Assembly (NCBI RefSeq): GCF_030116705.1
Contig: NZ_JAOTIK010000001.1
Location: forward strand, 1,941,001-2,005,000
Direction: 5' to 3'
Source: Streptomyces sp. ML-6
Lineage (GTDB): Bacteria; Actinomycetota; Actinomycetes; Streptomycetales; Streptomycetaceae
Length of the DNA: 64,000 nt
Part shown: positions 17,167 through 26,528 of the stretch, one piece after another
Numbering within the stretch: the stretch's first letter is position 1
Layout: each line of letters begins with the position of its first letter
Translations under genes and position numbers: made by a program
Notes under the pieces: model-generated
The model's database searches: none
What the model was told of the DNA's origin: nothing
The model's input: the letters and a program-made list of their open reading frames with translations, nothing else

Positions 17167-18114
17167 ATGTCGCTTCAGGCTGCGCGGAACCAGTCCGCGA
17201 ACATTCCCGCGGAAACCTCCGCGAACACCCCCGCGAACACCCCCGCAGGAACCCCTGCGAACACCTCTGCGGGAGCCCCCGCCGACAGCAGCAAGGCGCT
17301 GTACGGAGGGAAGAGCACCCGCCGCATCTCCGTCCACGACATCGCCGCCGCCACCGGGCGCGGCGAGAAGTGGCCGATGCTCACCGCCTACGACGCGATG
17401 ACCGCGTCCGTCTTCGACGAGGCCGGCATCCCGGTCATGCTCGTCGGCGACTCCATGGGCAACTGCCACCTCGGCTACGAGACCACCGTGCCCGTCACGA
17501 TGGACGAGATCGCGATCCTCTCCGCCGCCGTCGTACGGGGCACCCGGCGCGCCCTGATCGTGGCGGACCTGCCCTTCGGGTCGTACCAGGAGGGCCCCGT
17601 CCAGGCCCTGCGCAACGCGACCCGGCTGATCAAGGAGTCCGGGGTCGGCGCGGTCAAGCTGGAGGGCGGTGAACGCAGCCACGAGCAGATCAAGTTGCTC
17701 GTGAACGCCGGGATCCCGGTCATGGCCCACATCGGCCTGACCCCGCAGTCCGTCAACGCGATGGGCTACCGGGTGCAGGGGCGCGGCGAGGAGGCCGCCC
17801 AGCAGTTGCTGCGCGACGCCAAGGCCGTGCAGGACGCGGGCGCCTTCGCCGTCGTCCTGGAGCTGGTGCCGGCCGAGCTGGCCGCCGAGGTCACCCGCAC
17901 CCTGCACATCCCGACCGTCGGCATCGGGGCCGGTCCCGACACGGACGCCCAGGTGCTGGTCTACACGGACATGGTCGGGCTGACCGGTGGCAAGGTGCCG
18001 CGCTTCACCAAGCAGTACGCGAACCTGCGCAAGGTGCTGGGCGACGCCGCGAAGGAGTTCGCCGAGGAGGTCGTGGGAGGCGCCTTCCCGGCCGCCGAGC
18101 ACACCTTCCACTAG
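17167..18114 (+). CDS. panB: 3-methyl-2-oxobutanoate hydroxymethyltransferase
   Basis: 315 residues. PanB transfers a hydroxymethyl group from 5,10-methylenetetrahydrofolate to ketoisovalerate, the first step of pantothenate synthesis. The TIM barrel is complete: [29 protein letters not shown] (metal-binding Asp), [38 protein letters not shown] and [14 protein letters not shown]. The ATG at 17167 has GAAGGAG nine bases upstream. Unusual: a roughly 45-residue N-terminal extension made of a four-residue (A-N-T-P) repeat encoded by 12-base tandem repeats (about 17209-17280) precedes the barrel and is absent from typical PanB. Confidence 0.93.
   Translation: MSLQAARNQSANIPAETSANTPANTPAGTPANTSAGAPADSSKALYGGKSTRRISVHDIAAATGRGEKWPMLTAYDAMTASVFDEAGIPVMLVGDSMGNCHLGYETTVPVTMDEIAILSAAVVRGTRRALIVADLPFGSYQEGPVQALRNATRLIKESGVGAVKLEGGERSHEQIKLLVNAGIPVMAHIGLTPQSVNAMGYRVQGRGEEAAQQLLRDAKAVQDAGAFAVVLELVPAELAAEVTRTLHIPTVGIGAGPDTDAQVLVYTDMVGLTGGKVPRFTKQYANLRKVLGDAAKEFAEEVVGGAFPAAEHTFH
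17209..17280 (+). repeat. 12-base tandem repeat within panB
   Basis: About six copies of a unit close to GCGAACACCCCC, encoding A-[NEG]-T-[PS] steps at the PanB N-terminus. Two adjacent copies are identical; the others differ by one to four bases. Length changes would stay in frame. Confidence 0.75.
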
Positions 18115-18122
18115 GCCCCCTG

Positions 18123-18162
18123 CCGGGCTCCGGGCCGGGACGCGTTCCGGCCCGGAGCCCGG
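18123..18162 (+). terminator. Terminator after panB
   Basis: Perfect 16-base inverted repeat, arms 18123-18138 and 18147-18162, eight-base loop, starting eight bases past the stop. Confidence 0.7.
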
Positions 18163-18241
18163 TGCCCCGCGAAAGGCCCGGTGGCCCGCTCAAGGGCCGT
18201 GACCTGCACCGAGTCCGGGAACCAGACCATTTCCCGCACCA

Positions 18242-18280
18242 CCGACAGCCCGCCGACATCCCCCATCGGCGGGCTGTCGG
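18242..18280 (+). promoter_or_regulatory. Second perfect stem-loop, in the leader of the ABC exporter
   Basis: Perfect 15-base inverted repeat: CCGACAGCCCGCCGA at 18242-18256, nine-base loop, complement at 18266-18280. Further TGTCGG copies follow (near 18286 and 18297). It is separate from the panB terminator and lies 46 bases before the ABC gene, so it may be a leader hairpin, an attenuator or a regulator site. Confidence 0.5.
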
Positions 18281-18325
18281 CCTGCTGTCGGCGGCCTGTC
18301 GGTGACGGCTGGTGCCATGGTCGGC

Positions 18326-19338
<1,013 letters not shown>

Positions 19339-19342
<4 letters not shown>

Positions 19343-20187
19343 GCACGACGACCCTGTCCCCCGCTCCCGTCGGCCCGGCCCCGGCGGAGCCGGTCCACGA
19401 CGAGGACCGGATCGGGCTGCGCGGCAACCTGCGCCACACCGGCGCGCTGGTCCGGCGCAATCTGCTCCAGATCAAGAAGGATCCGGAGTCGATGTTCGAC
19501 GCCCTCCTGATGCCCGTCGTCTTCATCCTGCTGTTCGTGTACGTGTTCGGCGGCTCGGTCGGCGGCAGCATGGGCGGCGGCCGGCAGGAGTATCTGAACT
19601 ACCTGGTCCCCGGGCTGATGTCGATGATGGGCGTGAGCATCGCCTCGGCGGTCGGCACCGGGGTCAACGACGACTTCCGCAAGGGCGTCATGGACCGGTT
19701 CCGGACGATGCCGATCGCCCGTTCCTCGGTCCTCGTCGCGAAGATCGTGGTCGAGCTGGGCCGGGTGATGGTCGCCACCCTGATCCTGCTGGGCATGGGC
19801 TTCGCGCTCGGCATGGAGCTCCGGAACCCGGTGCTCGGGCTGATCGGGGCGGTCGCGCTGGCGGCGGTGTTCAGCGCCGCCATCATGTGGATCTTCATCC
19901 TGCTGGGGCTCGCCATGAAGACGGCCCAGGCGGTTCAGGGGACGGGGATGCTCGTGCTGATGCCGCTCCAGTTCGGCTCCTCCATCTTCGCCCCGACCGA
20001 GACGATGCCGGGCTGGCTGCGGACCTTCACCGAGTACAACCCGCTGTCCAACCTGGCGGACGCGATGCGCGGCCTGATGATGGGCGGGCCGGTCGCCCAC
20101 TCGGCGTGGGTGACGCTCGGCTGGGCCGCGGCGATCACCGCGGTGGCGGCGCCGCTCGCGGTGGCCAGGTTCCGCGGGAAGAGCTGA
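19339..20187 (+). CDS. ABC transporter permease, DrrB type (ABC2)
   Basis: 282 residues with a hydrophilic N-terminus and six hydrophobic segments starting near residue 55. The NLLQIKKDPESMFDALLMPVVF, YLVPGLM, GVMDRFRTMPIARSS and EYNPLSNLADAMRGLM segments are characteristic of the ABC-2 family permeases paired with DrrA. It overlaps the ATPase gene by four bases, so the two subunits are coupled. Its end converges on the regulator gene, separated by about 100 bases with two copies of a CCGGCCGACGCGGTC repeat. Confidence 0.9.
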
Positions 20188-20289
20188 CGGACGATCCCCC
20201 GGCCGACGCGGTCTCCCGGCCCGGCCGACGCGGTCCCCCGTCCCGGCCGCGAAGGGACCGGGCCGGGCCGGGCGGCCGGGACGCGCCGC

Positions 20290-23200
20290 TCACCGTTCCC
20301 GGTACGAGTTCCCGAGGGCGAGGGCCTCCTCCATGGAGAGGCCGCCGCCCTCCGCGTGCGCGGCCTCGTAGGCGGCCCGGCCGAGGACGGCGACGGCACC
20401 GCGTTCCGTCCGGTCCCGGTCGTCCCGCTCCGCCCAGGTCGGCACATGGCCCCGGGGCAGCAGTGCCCGGCACGCACCGAGCAGCCGGGCCGCGTCCGCG
20501 GCCCGCCGCTCCCCGCCGAGCCCGACCAGGGCCCGGGCCAGGACGACGAGATGGATGGCGGGCAGCTGGGGCACCATCATCCGCGTCAGCGGGTCGTGGG
20601 ACTGCTCCAACGCCGTCAGGACCCGGCGCAGGGCGTCGGCGTACCGCTCGTCCTGGTTGTCCAGCCAGGCCAGTTCGCCCAGTACGAACCCGTCGAAGGC
20701 CGTCTCCGTCCCGGTGCGGAACTCCTCGCGCGCCGTGTTCATCTGCTCGCGCGCCTCGCCGGTCCGGCCGCTGCGGCCCAGCCACATGGCGAGGTGGAGG
20801 CGGGCGGCGGGCAGCACTTCGTGCGCGGCTCCCCCTTGCTCGGCGAGCACCTCCCGCAGGATCGCCTCGCCCTCCGCGCCGCGGCCCAGTTCGACCAGCG
20901 CGGAGGCGTACCGGGTGCGCAGCACCGCCACCTGGGCCCGGGCGTCGAGCCTGCGGGCGTGGCCGACGGCGGCCCGGAAGTCCTCGGCCGCCTGCGCGTG
21001 GTCGCCCAGCCGTTCACTGGCCTCGCCCCTGGAGGAGAGCGCCTCTGCCGCGCCCCAGTCGTCGCCGAGCCGGCGGAAGATCTCCAGGCCCTCGTCGGCG
21101 TTCCGCCGCGCCTCGGCCGCCCATTCGGGCCGGTTGGCCAGGACGTTGGCCCGCATGTGGAGCGCCGTGGCCAGCTCCCACTCGTGGCCGAGGTCGCGGC
21201 AGGCCCGGACCGCCTCGCCCAGCAGGCCCCCCAGGTCCGCATGCTCACCGGTGAGCATGACCGCGAAGAACCAGAACGAGGCCGGGACGCGGCAGGTCTG
21301 CGGCTGGCCCGCCCGGTAGGTCTTCGCGATGACGGCCAGCCGGGCCCTGCCCTTCTCGTCGTGCCAGGTCTCCCTGGTGTGGTCCACGCTGAGCAGGTGC
21401 ACCAGGGCCACCTGGCGCCGCGCCTCCTGGAGCAGTTCGGGGTTCATGGGCGGCGGCGCGTCGGTGCAGCGCTCGTACAGGGAGGGCGCCGGCTCGGCGG
21501 GCGGGGCGAAGGGGTCGGGCCCCAGCGCGGCGGCCTCGGTGGCCCAGTGCAGCGCATCGACGCGCAGGTCGCGTATCTGCCAGTACCAGGCCAGCGAGAG
21601 CACCAGGCAGAGCGCCTCCTGTTCGTCGCGGGCGGCGACGGCGTGGCGCAGGGCGGTGCGGAGGTTCTCGTGCTCGCGCTGGAGGAGCTCGATGGCGGAC
21701 CGCTGTCCGGCGCCGCGCAGTTCGGGATCGGTGGTACGGACCAGCTCCCGGAAGTGCACCAGGTGGCGCCGCTCCACGGCGTCCCGTTCGCCCGCCTCGT
21801 CGAGCCGTTCGGCGGCGTACTCGCCCACGGTCTCCAGCAGCCGGTAGCGCATGGCGCCGTCCGCGGCGGGCGTGGCGACGACGAGGGACTTGTCGACCAG
21901 CGAGCCGAGCAGCCCGGCGACCTCGCGCGCGTCCCGGGGGCCGTCCGCGCAGACCTCCTCGGCCGCGGCCAGGGTGCAGCCGCCGGCGAAGACCGACAGC
22001 CGGCGCAGCACGGCGCGCTCGGGTGCGTCCAGGAGGTCCCAGGACCAGTCGACGACGGCGCGCAGGGTCTGCTGCCGGGGCAGTGCGGTGCGGGCCCCGT
22101 TGGTGAGCAGCCGGAACCGGTCGTCGAGCCGGTCGGCGATCTGGCGCGGGGTGAGCATCCGCAGCCGGGCGGCGGCGAGTTCGATGGCGAGCGGCAGCCC
22201 GTCGAGGCGTCGGCAGATCTCGGCGGCGGCGGCCGCGGTGTCCGGGTCCGCGTCGGTGCGGAAGCCGGGCCGGGCCGCCGCGCCGCGGTCGGCGAGCAGG
22301 CGCAGCGCCACCGGGCCGGGCAACGGGTCGACGGGGCGGACCAGTTCGCCCGGGACGCCCAGGGGTTCCCGGCTGGTCGCGAGCACCGTCAGCCGGGGGC
22401 AGTGGGCGAGCAGGTGGTCGGCGAGGGCGGCGGCGGCCCCGACGAGGTGTTCGCAGTTGTCCAGGAGCAGCAGCATGCGGCGCCTGGAGCAGTGCTCGGT
22501 GAGGCGTACGAGGGGGGTTGCCGGGTTCCGTTCGGCGGCCCGCAGCCCCTCGGCGCCCGCGCCGCGCAGCACGGTCTCGCGGGCGCCGAGCGCGGTCAGC
22601 ACGGCTTCCGGTACGGCCTCGGGGTCGTCGAGGGGGGCGAGTTCGGCCAGCCAGACCCCGTCCGGCCAGGCGTCCGCGACGGATTCGGCGGCCTCCTGGG
22701 AGAGCCGGGTCTTGCCCGCGCCGCCGGGGCCCAGGAGGGTGACCAGCCTGGCGTGCGCGAGGTCGTGGTGCAGGGCCCCGATGTCGTCCTCGCGCCCGAC
22801 GAAACTGGTGAGCCTGGCCCGGAGGTTTCCCCGCGGTGCGGTGGGGGTTCCGGTGCGGGCGGGCGGCACCGGGGGCTGCGGGGCGGGCCGGGGCGCCGGT
22901 TCCTGGTGGAGCAACTCGGCGTGCAGCGCCCGCAGTTCGGGGCCGGGGTCGGTGCCGAGCCGGTCGGCGAGCAGGGTGCGCACCTCGTCGTGGGCGGCCA
23001 GTGCCTGGGCCGTGCGTCCGGCATCGCGCAGGGCCCGCAGCCGCAGTGCCTGGAGCGGTTCGTCGAGGGGGTGCTCGGCGCACAGGGCGACGAGTTCGGG
23101 CAGGACCTCCTCCGCCCGGCCGAGCGCGAGGGCGGCGCCGAGCCCGCCGCGTCGGGCGTCCAGGCGGCGGGCCTCCCAGCGGGCCTCGGCGGCGCGCCGG

Positions 23201-23619
23201 TCGGACAGGTCGGCCAGGACCGGGCCGCGCCACAGGGCGAGCGCCTCGTCGAGGGTGCTCAGGGCCTTCGCCGCGTCCCCCTCGGCCAGGGCCCGGAGGC
23301 CCTCCGTCGCGAGCCGTTCGAAGCGGTGGAGGTCGATCGCGTCCGGTTCGGCGGCCAGCCGGTAGCCGTTTTCCGCGGAGGCGACCGCCGCGTGCCCGAG
23401 GGCCCTCCGGAGCCGTCCGACGAGCGCCTGGAGGGCGCCCACCGCGTCGGCGGGCGGGTCTCCGTCCCACACCTCGTCGACGAGCACGGCGGTCGGGACG
23501 GTGCGGCCGGCGCGCAGTGCGAGGGCGGCGAGCAGGGCGCGCAGCCGTGCCCCGCCGAGGGCGACGGCCGTGCCGTCGTCGCGGAATGCCCGAGTGGTCC
23601 CGAGGATGCAGTAGCGCAC
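20290..23619 (-). CDS. AfsR/SARP-type regulator with NB-ARC and TPR domains
   Basis: 1109 residues. Order: OmpR-like winged helix (about 5-90), bacterial transcriptional activation domain (about 95-240), Pro-rich linker, STAND/NB-ARC ATPase with P-loop GPGGAGKTR (297-305) and LLLLDNCEHLVG as Walker B, winged-helix half, then TPR-rich C-terminus (from about 690). Such proteins activate secondary-metabolite or developmental genes after ATP-dependent assembly; AfsR is the model. The GTG at 23619 (VRYCILG) has GGAG nine bases before it; the 39 in-frame residues upstream are Pro/Arg-rich and unlikely. No biosynthetic cluster is next to it, so its targets are elsewhere or are the neighbouring protease. 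Confidence 0.88.
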   Translation of the reverse strand: MRYCILGTTRAFRDDGTAVALGGARLRALLAALALRAGRTVPTAVLVDEVWDGDPPADAVGALQALVGRLRRALGHAAVASAENGYRLAAEPDAIDLHRFERLATEGLRALAEGDAAKALSTLDEALALWRGPVLADLSDRRAAEARWEARRLDARRGGLGAALALGRAEEVLPELVALCAEHPLDEPLQALRLRALRDAGRTAQALAAHDEVRTLLADRLGTDPGPELRALHAELLHQEPAPRPAPQPPVPPARTGTPTAPRGNLRARLTSFVGREDDIGALHHDLAHARLVTLLGPGGAGKTRLSQEAAESVADAWPDGVWLAELAPLDDPEAVPEAVLTALGARETVLRGAGAEGLRAAERNPATPLVRLTEHCSRRRMLLLLDNCEHLVGAAAALADHLLAHCPRLTVLATSREPLGVPGELVRPVDPLPGPVALRLLADRGAAARPGFRTDADPDTAAAAAEICRRLDGLPLAIELAAARLRMLTPRQIADRLDDRFRLLTNGARTALPRQQTLRAVVDWSWDLLDAPERAVLRRLSVFAGGCTLAAAEEVCADGPRDAREVAGLLGSLVDKSLVVATPAADGAMRYRLLETVGEYAAERLDEAGERDAVERRHLVHFRELVRTTDPELRGAGQRSAIELLQREHENLRTALRHAVAARDEQEALCLVLSLAWYWQIRDLRVDALHWATEAAALGPDPFAPPAEPAPSLYERCTDAPPPMNPELLQEARRQVALVHLLSVDHTRETWHDEKGRARLAVIAKTYRAGQPQTCRVPASFWFFAVMLTGEHADLGGLLGEAVRACRDLGHEWELATALHMRANVLANRPEWAAEARRNADEGLEIFRRLGDDWGAAEALSSRGEASERLGDHAQAAEDFRAAVGHARRLDARAQVAVLRTRYASALVELGRGAEGEAILREVLAEQGGAAHEVLPAARLHLAMWLGRSGRTGEAREQMNTAREEFRTGTETAFDGFVLGELAWLDNQDERYADALRRVLTALEQSHDPLTRMMVPQLPAIHLVVLARALVGLGGERRAADAARLLGACRALLPRGHVPTWAERDDRDRTERGAVAVLGRAAYEAAHAEGGGLSMEEALALGNSYRER

Positions 23620-23869
23620 CCGCCCATTCTCCGCGACCGACGCCGGAAGCGGCGGAACCGGGACGCGGGCCGCCGGCGCGCGGGGTACGGGTACGGGCGC
23701 GGGCGTACGAGTGCGGGTGCCGAGGCGCGGAACCACCGGCCCGGCGCGGGGCGTTCACGGGACGTCGGTGCCGTGCCGCCGGTACGGTCGACCGGACCCG
23801 CCACCCGCCGCCTCGCCCCTTGGCCCCTCCAAGTCCCCGCCTCCCCGCGCGTCCGTCAGGAGTCCGCCG

Positions 23870-24676
23870 ATGAGCACCGCAGCAGCCCGCAGCGACCGGC
23901 GGATCAGTCCGGTCTTCCTCGGCATCGCCGCCGTGGCGGCGGCCGCGGGCTGGGCGGTGTGGACGGACACCGGATATCCCTACGGGCTCGCGGTCTTCGT
24001 CTTCGTCACGGCGGCGTGGGTGGTCTCGCTCTGCCTGCACGAGTACGCGCACGCCCGCACCGCGCTGCACGGCGGGGACACCTCCGTCGCCGCGAAGGGC
24101 TACCTCACGCTCGATCCGCTCCGTTACACCCATGCGCTGCTCAGCATCGTGCTGCCGGTGCTGTTCGTGATCATGGGCGGTTTCGGGCTGCCCGGCGGGG
24201 CGGTCTTCATCGAGCGGGGCCGGATCCGCGGCCGCTGGAGGCACAGCCTGGTCTCGGCGGCGGGCCCGCTGACGAACGTGCTGTTCGCGCTCGTGTGCAC
24301 GGCACCGTTCTGGCTGCACGCGCTGGACGGCGTCCCGAGGGAGTTCCGGTACGCGCTGGCGTTCCTGGCCCTGCTCCAGGTCACCGCGGCGATCCTGAAC
24401 CTCCTGCCGGTCCCGGGGCTGGACGGGTACGGGGTGATCGAGCCCTGGCTGTCGTACCGGATCCGTCGCCGGGTGGAGCCGTTCGCGCAGTTCGGGCTGC
24501 TCGCGGTGTTCGGCCTGCTGTGGATCCCGGAGGTCAACGAGGTCTTCTTCGGCGCGGTCCACGGGCTGCTGGAGGCGCTGGGCGTGGACCGGCTCGGCGC
24601 GGAGTGCGGCCGGGCCGCCTACCAGTTCTGGGAGAACTGGAACGAGGAGTACCCGGTCTGTGCGACGGCCCCCTGA
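23870..24676 (+). CDS. Site-2 protease family intramembrane metalloprotease (M50)
   Basis: 268 residues with about six transmembrane segments. The zinc motif HEYAH (57-61) lies in the second segment and the third ligand Asp is in NLLPVPGLDGYG (177-188). A second conserved feature, AAGPLTNV (130-137), is typical of group III M50 proteases, which lack PDZ or CBS domains. Members cleave transmembrane proteins such as anti-sigma factors or signal-peptide remnants; no candidate substrate is adjacent. AGGAG lies seven bases before the ATG. Divergent from the SARP-type gene with a 250-base shared upstream region. Confidence 0.87.
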   Translation: MSTAAARSDRRISPVFLGIAAVAAAAGWAVWTDTGYPYGLAVFVFVTAAWVVSLCLHEYAHARTALHGGDTSVAAKGYLTLDPLRYTHALLSIVLPVLFVIMGGFGLPGGAVFIERGRIRGRWRHSLVSAAGPLTNVLFALVCTAPFWLHALDGVPREFRYALAFLALLQVTAAILNLLPVPGLDGYGVIEPWLSYRIRRRVEPFAQFGLLAVFGLLWIPEVNEVFFGAVHGLLEALGVDRLGAECGRAAYQFWENWNEEYPVCATAP

Positions 24677-24689
24677 GCGGGACCGGTGG

Positions 24690-24875
24690 TCAGCCGGCGG
24701 ACTGGGCGGCCCGTACGCGCTGCCGACGCAGGTGGAACCACGCCATGTTGGACGAGAGCCCGACCAGCAGCACCCAGACGATCCCGAGCAGGAGGCTGCC
24801 CCGGACGAACGAGATCACCGCCGCGGCGACGGCCAGCAGGCAGACGACGGCGGAGTAGAGAGCGAGTCGGGGCAT
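24690..24875 (-). CDS. Small two-helix membrane protein
   Basis: 61 residues with two hydrophobic helices (about 5-24 and 28-46) and a basic C-terminal tail (RRQRVRAAQ). AGGAG stands nine bases before the ATG. No recognised family. It converges on the site-2 protease gene, 13 bases from its stop, so it could be a partner or just a neighbour. Length and Shine-Dalgarno sequence support a real gene. Confidence 0.7.
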   Translation of the reverse strand: MPRLALYSAVVCLLAVAAAVISFVRGSLLLGIVWVLLVGLSSNMAWFHLRRQRVRAAQSAG

Positions 24876-24982
24876 GGGGAGCGGCTCCTGTCCGGAGTGG
24901 TGCACGGGTCTCCTCCAGTGTCCCCCATGCCCCGTTCCGCCCGTCGCCGGGCCGGTCCGGGGGGCCTCGGCGCGGCCCCGGC

Positions 24983-25693
24983 TCAGATGTCGGTGACGCG
25001 GAGCCCGGCGTGCGCCTTGTAGCGGCGGTTGACCGAGATCAGGTTGGCGACCAGCGACTCGACCTGGTGGGCGTTGCGCAGCCGTCCGGCGTAGATGCCG
25101 CGCATGCCGGGGATGCGGCCCGCCAGCGCCTGGACGGTCTCGACGTCGGCGCGGACCTCGCCCAGCACCATCACGTCGGTGTCGATCTCCTCGATGGCCT
25201 CGTCCTGGAGCAGCACCGCCGAGAGGTGGTGGAAGGCGGCGGTGACCCGGGACTCCGGCAGCAGGGCGGCGGCCTGCTCGGCGGCGCTGCCCTCCTCGGG
25301 CTTCAGGGCGTAGGCGCCCTTCTTGTCGAAGCCGAGCGGGTTGACGCAGTCGACGACGATCTTGCCCGCGAGTTCGTCGCGCAGCGACTCCAGGGTCTTG
25401 GCGTGGCCGTCCCACGGCACGGCGACGATCACGACGTCGCTGCGGCGGGCGCACTCCGCGTTGTCCGCGCCCTCGACGCCGTGGCCCAGTTCCCCGGCGG
25501 CGGCCCGGGCCCGGTCGGCGGCCCGGGAGCCGATGATCACCTTCTGTCCGGCGCGGGCGAGCCGGTAGGCCAGTCCGCGGCCCTGCGGCCCGGTCCCGCC
25601 GAGCACGCCGACGGTCAGCCCGGAGACGTCGGGGAGGTCCCAGGGGTCCTTGGCGGGGGGCTTGGCCGCGCCACCGTTGTCATTCGTAGTCAT
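24983..25693 (-). CDS. npdG: NADPH-dependent F420 reductase-like protein
   Basis: 236 residues. A Rossmann nucleotide motif (GVLGGTGPQGRGLAYRLA, 29-46), IIGSR (NADP phosphate binding), IVAVPWDGHAKTL, VDCVNPLGFDKKG and an F420-binding C-terminal segment (AFHHLSAVLLQD, GRLRNAHQVESLVANLISVNRRYK) are those of the F420:NADP oxidoreductase family, which transfers hydride between NADPH and coenzyme F420. A TAATGT -10 ends seven bases before the ATG and there is no proper Shine-Dalgarno spacing, so the transcript is probably leaderless. Confidence 0.87.
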   Translation of the reverse strand: MTTNDNGGAAKPPAKDPWDLPDVSGLTVGVLGGTGPQGRGLAYRLARAGQKVIIGSRAADRARAAAGELGHGVEGADNAECARRSDVVIVAVPWDGHAKTLESLRDELAGKIVVDCVNPLGFDKKGAYALKPEEGSAAEQAAALLPESRVTAAFHHLSAVLLQDEAIEEIDTDVMVLGEVRADVETVQALAGRIPGMRGIYAGRLRNAHQVESLVANLISVNRRYKAHAGLRVTDI

Positions 25694-25700
25694 GGCTCCG

Positions 25701-25706
25701 ACATTA
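25701..25706 (-). promoter_or_regulatory. -10 element of npdG (leaderless)
   Basis: TAATGT on the minus strand, seven bases before the ATG at 25693. Confidence 0.5.
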
Positions 25707-25811
25707 GCCGGACCGGTGACCGGGGCCCCCTGGCGCCCCGGTGCCCCCGTTCGGCTGGTCCGGTGCCGTTCCCCGGCGCGGGGCACGGGTGCCGGGGCAT
25801 GATGCCGGGCC

Positions 25812-26414
25812 ATGGATGCCGTACGTGTCGCCCTGCTGCGCGAAGTGCTCGCCGGGACCGAGTGGCCCGCCGCGACCCGGAGGTTCGCCGGGGCGCTGCG
25901 GTCGTCCGTCGTCCCGCACGGCGGCGGGCTGCTGCTGGTGGGGACGGCGGAGTACGAGCCGTGGCACCTGGCGGCCCACCTGGTCGACGAGTCCGCCTGG
26001 TCCGGGCTGCCGGAGCTGGTGCCCACCCTGGTGCGGCACCGGGTGGAGCCGGGCGGCCCGGCGCACCTGGCGGTCGGCCTGGGCCGGATCGAGGCGGCCG
26101 GGCGGGGCGAGACGCTGCTCCTGGTGGCCCCGGAGCGGCCCGGGGAGGGGCTGCTGGAGCGGGTGCACGACGCGCGGCGCGCCGGGGCCACGGTGCTCTC
26201 GCTGGACGGCGGCGACCCGGAGGTCCGGGGGCTGGCCCACGAGACGCTCGCGGTGACCGGTGCCGACGACATCGACCTGGACACCGTGCAGCACCTGGTG
26301 AGCGCGGCCGCCGGGGAGAACAGCGCGCCCGCGCCGCGCGGCCGTCGCGGCTTCCGGGACCGGCTGTCCCGGCTCGTCGACCAGCTGACGGCGCCTCCCC
26401 CGCCCCGCTGGTGA
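25812..26414 (+). CDS. Conserved hypothetical protein
   Basis: 200 residues, soluble, no signal or membrane segment. The middle (TLLLVAPERPGEGLLERVHDARRAGATVLSLDGGDPEVRGLAHETLAV) reads like an alternating alpha/beta, SIS- or nucleotide-fold-like arrangement, but I do not recognise a domain. The C-terminus is basic and Pro-rich. It starts 119 bases from the divergent npdG gene and is followed by an MFS gene on the same strand after 114 bases. No Shine-Dalgarno sequence is clear; CATGAT eight bases before the ATG may act as a poor -10. Function unknown. Confidence 0.7.
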   Translation: MDAVRVALLREVLAGTEWPAATRRFAGALRSSVVPHGGGLLLVGTAEYEPWHLAAHLVDESAWSGLPELVPTLVRHRVEPGGPAHLAVGLGRIEAAGRGETLLLVAPERPGEGLLERVHDARRAGATVLSLDGGDPEVRGLAHETLAVTGADDIDLDTVQHLVSAAAGENSAPAPRGRRGFRDRLSRLVDQLTAPPPPRW

Positions 26415-26528
26415 ACCACGGGCCGGAGGACGACGGCCCGTCCGCAGCCACCACAGCACCAGCCGCCACCGCCGCCCCCGCGAAAAGTTGTTGCACCGTG
26501 CGAGCGCCGCGTCGGAGCATGGCCCCTC

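Noticed and set aside
20356..24858. A 1500-codon open frame on the plus strand opposite the SARP-type regulator
   Set aside because: Opposite-strand shadow of a very high G+C gene; the protein is repetitive Gly/Arg/Pro/Gln with no domain, while the minus-strand frame has clear SARP and NB-ARC motifs.
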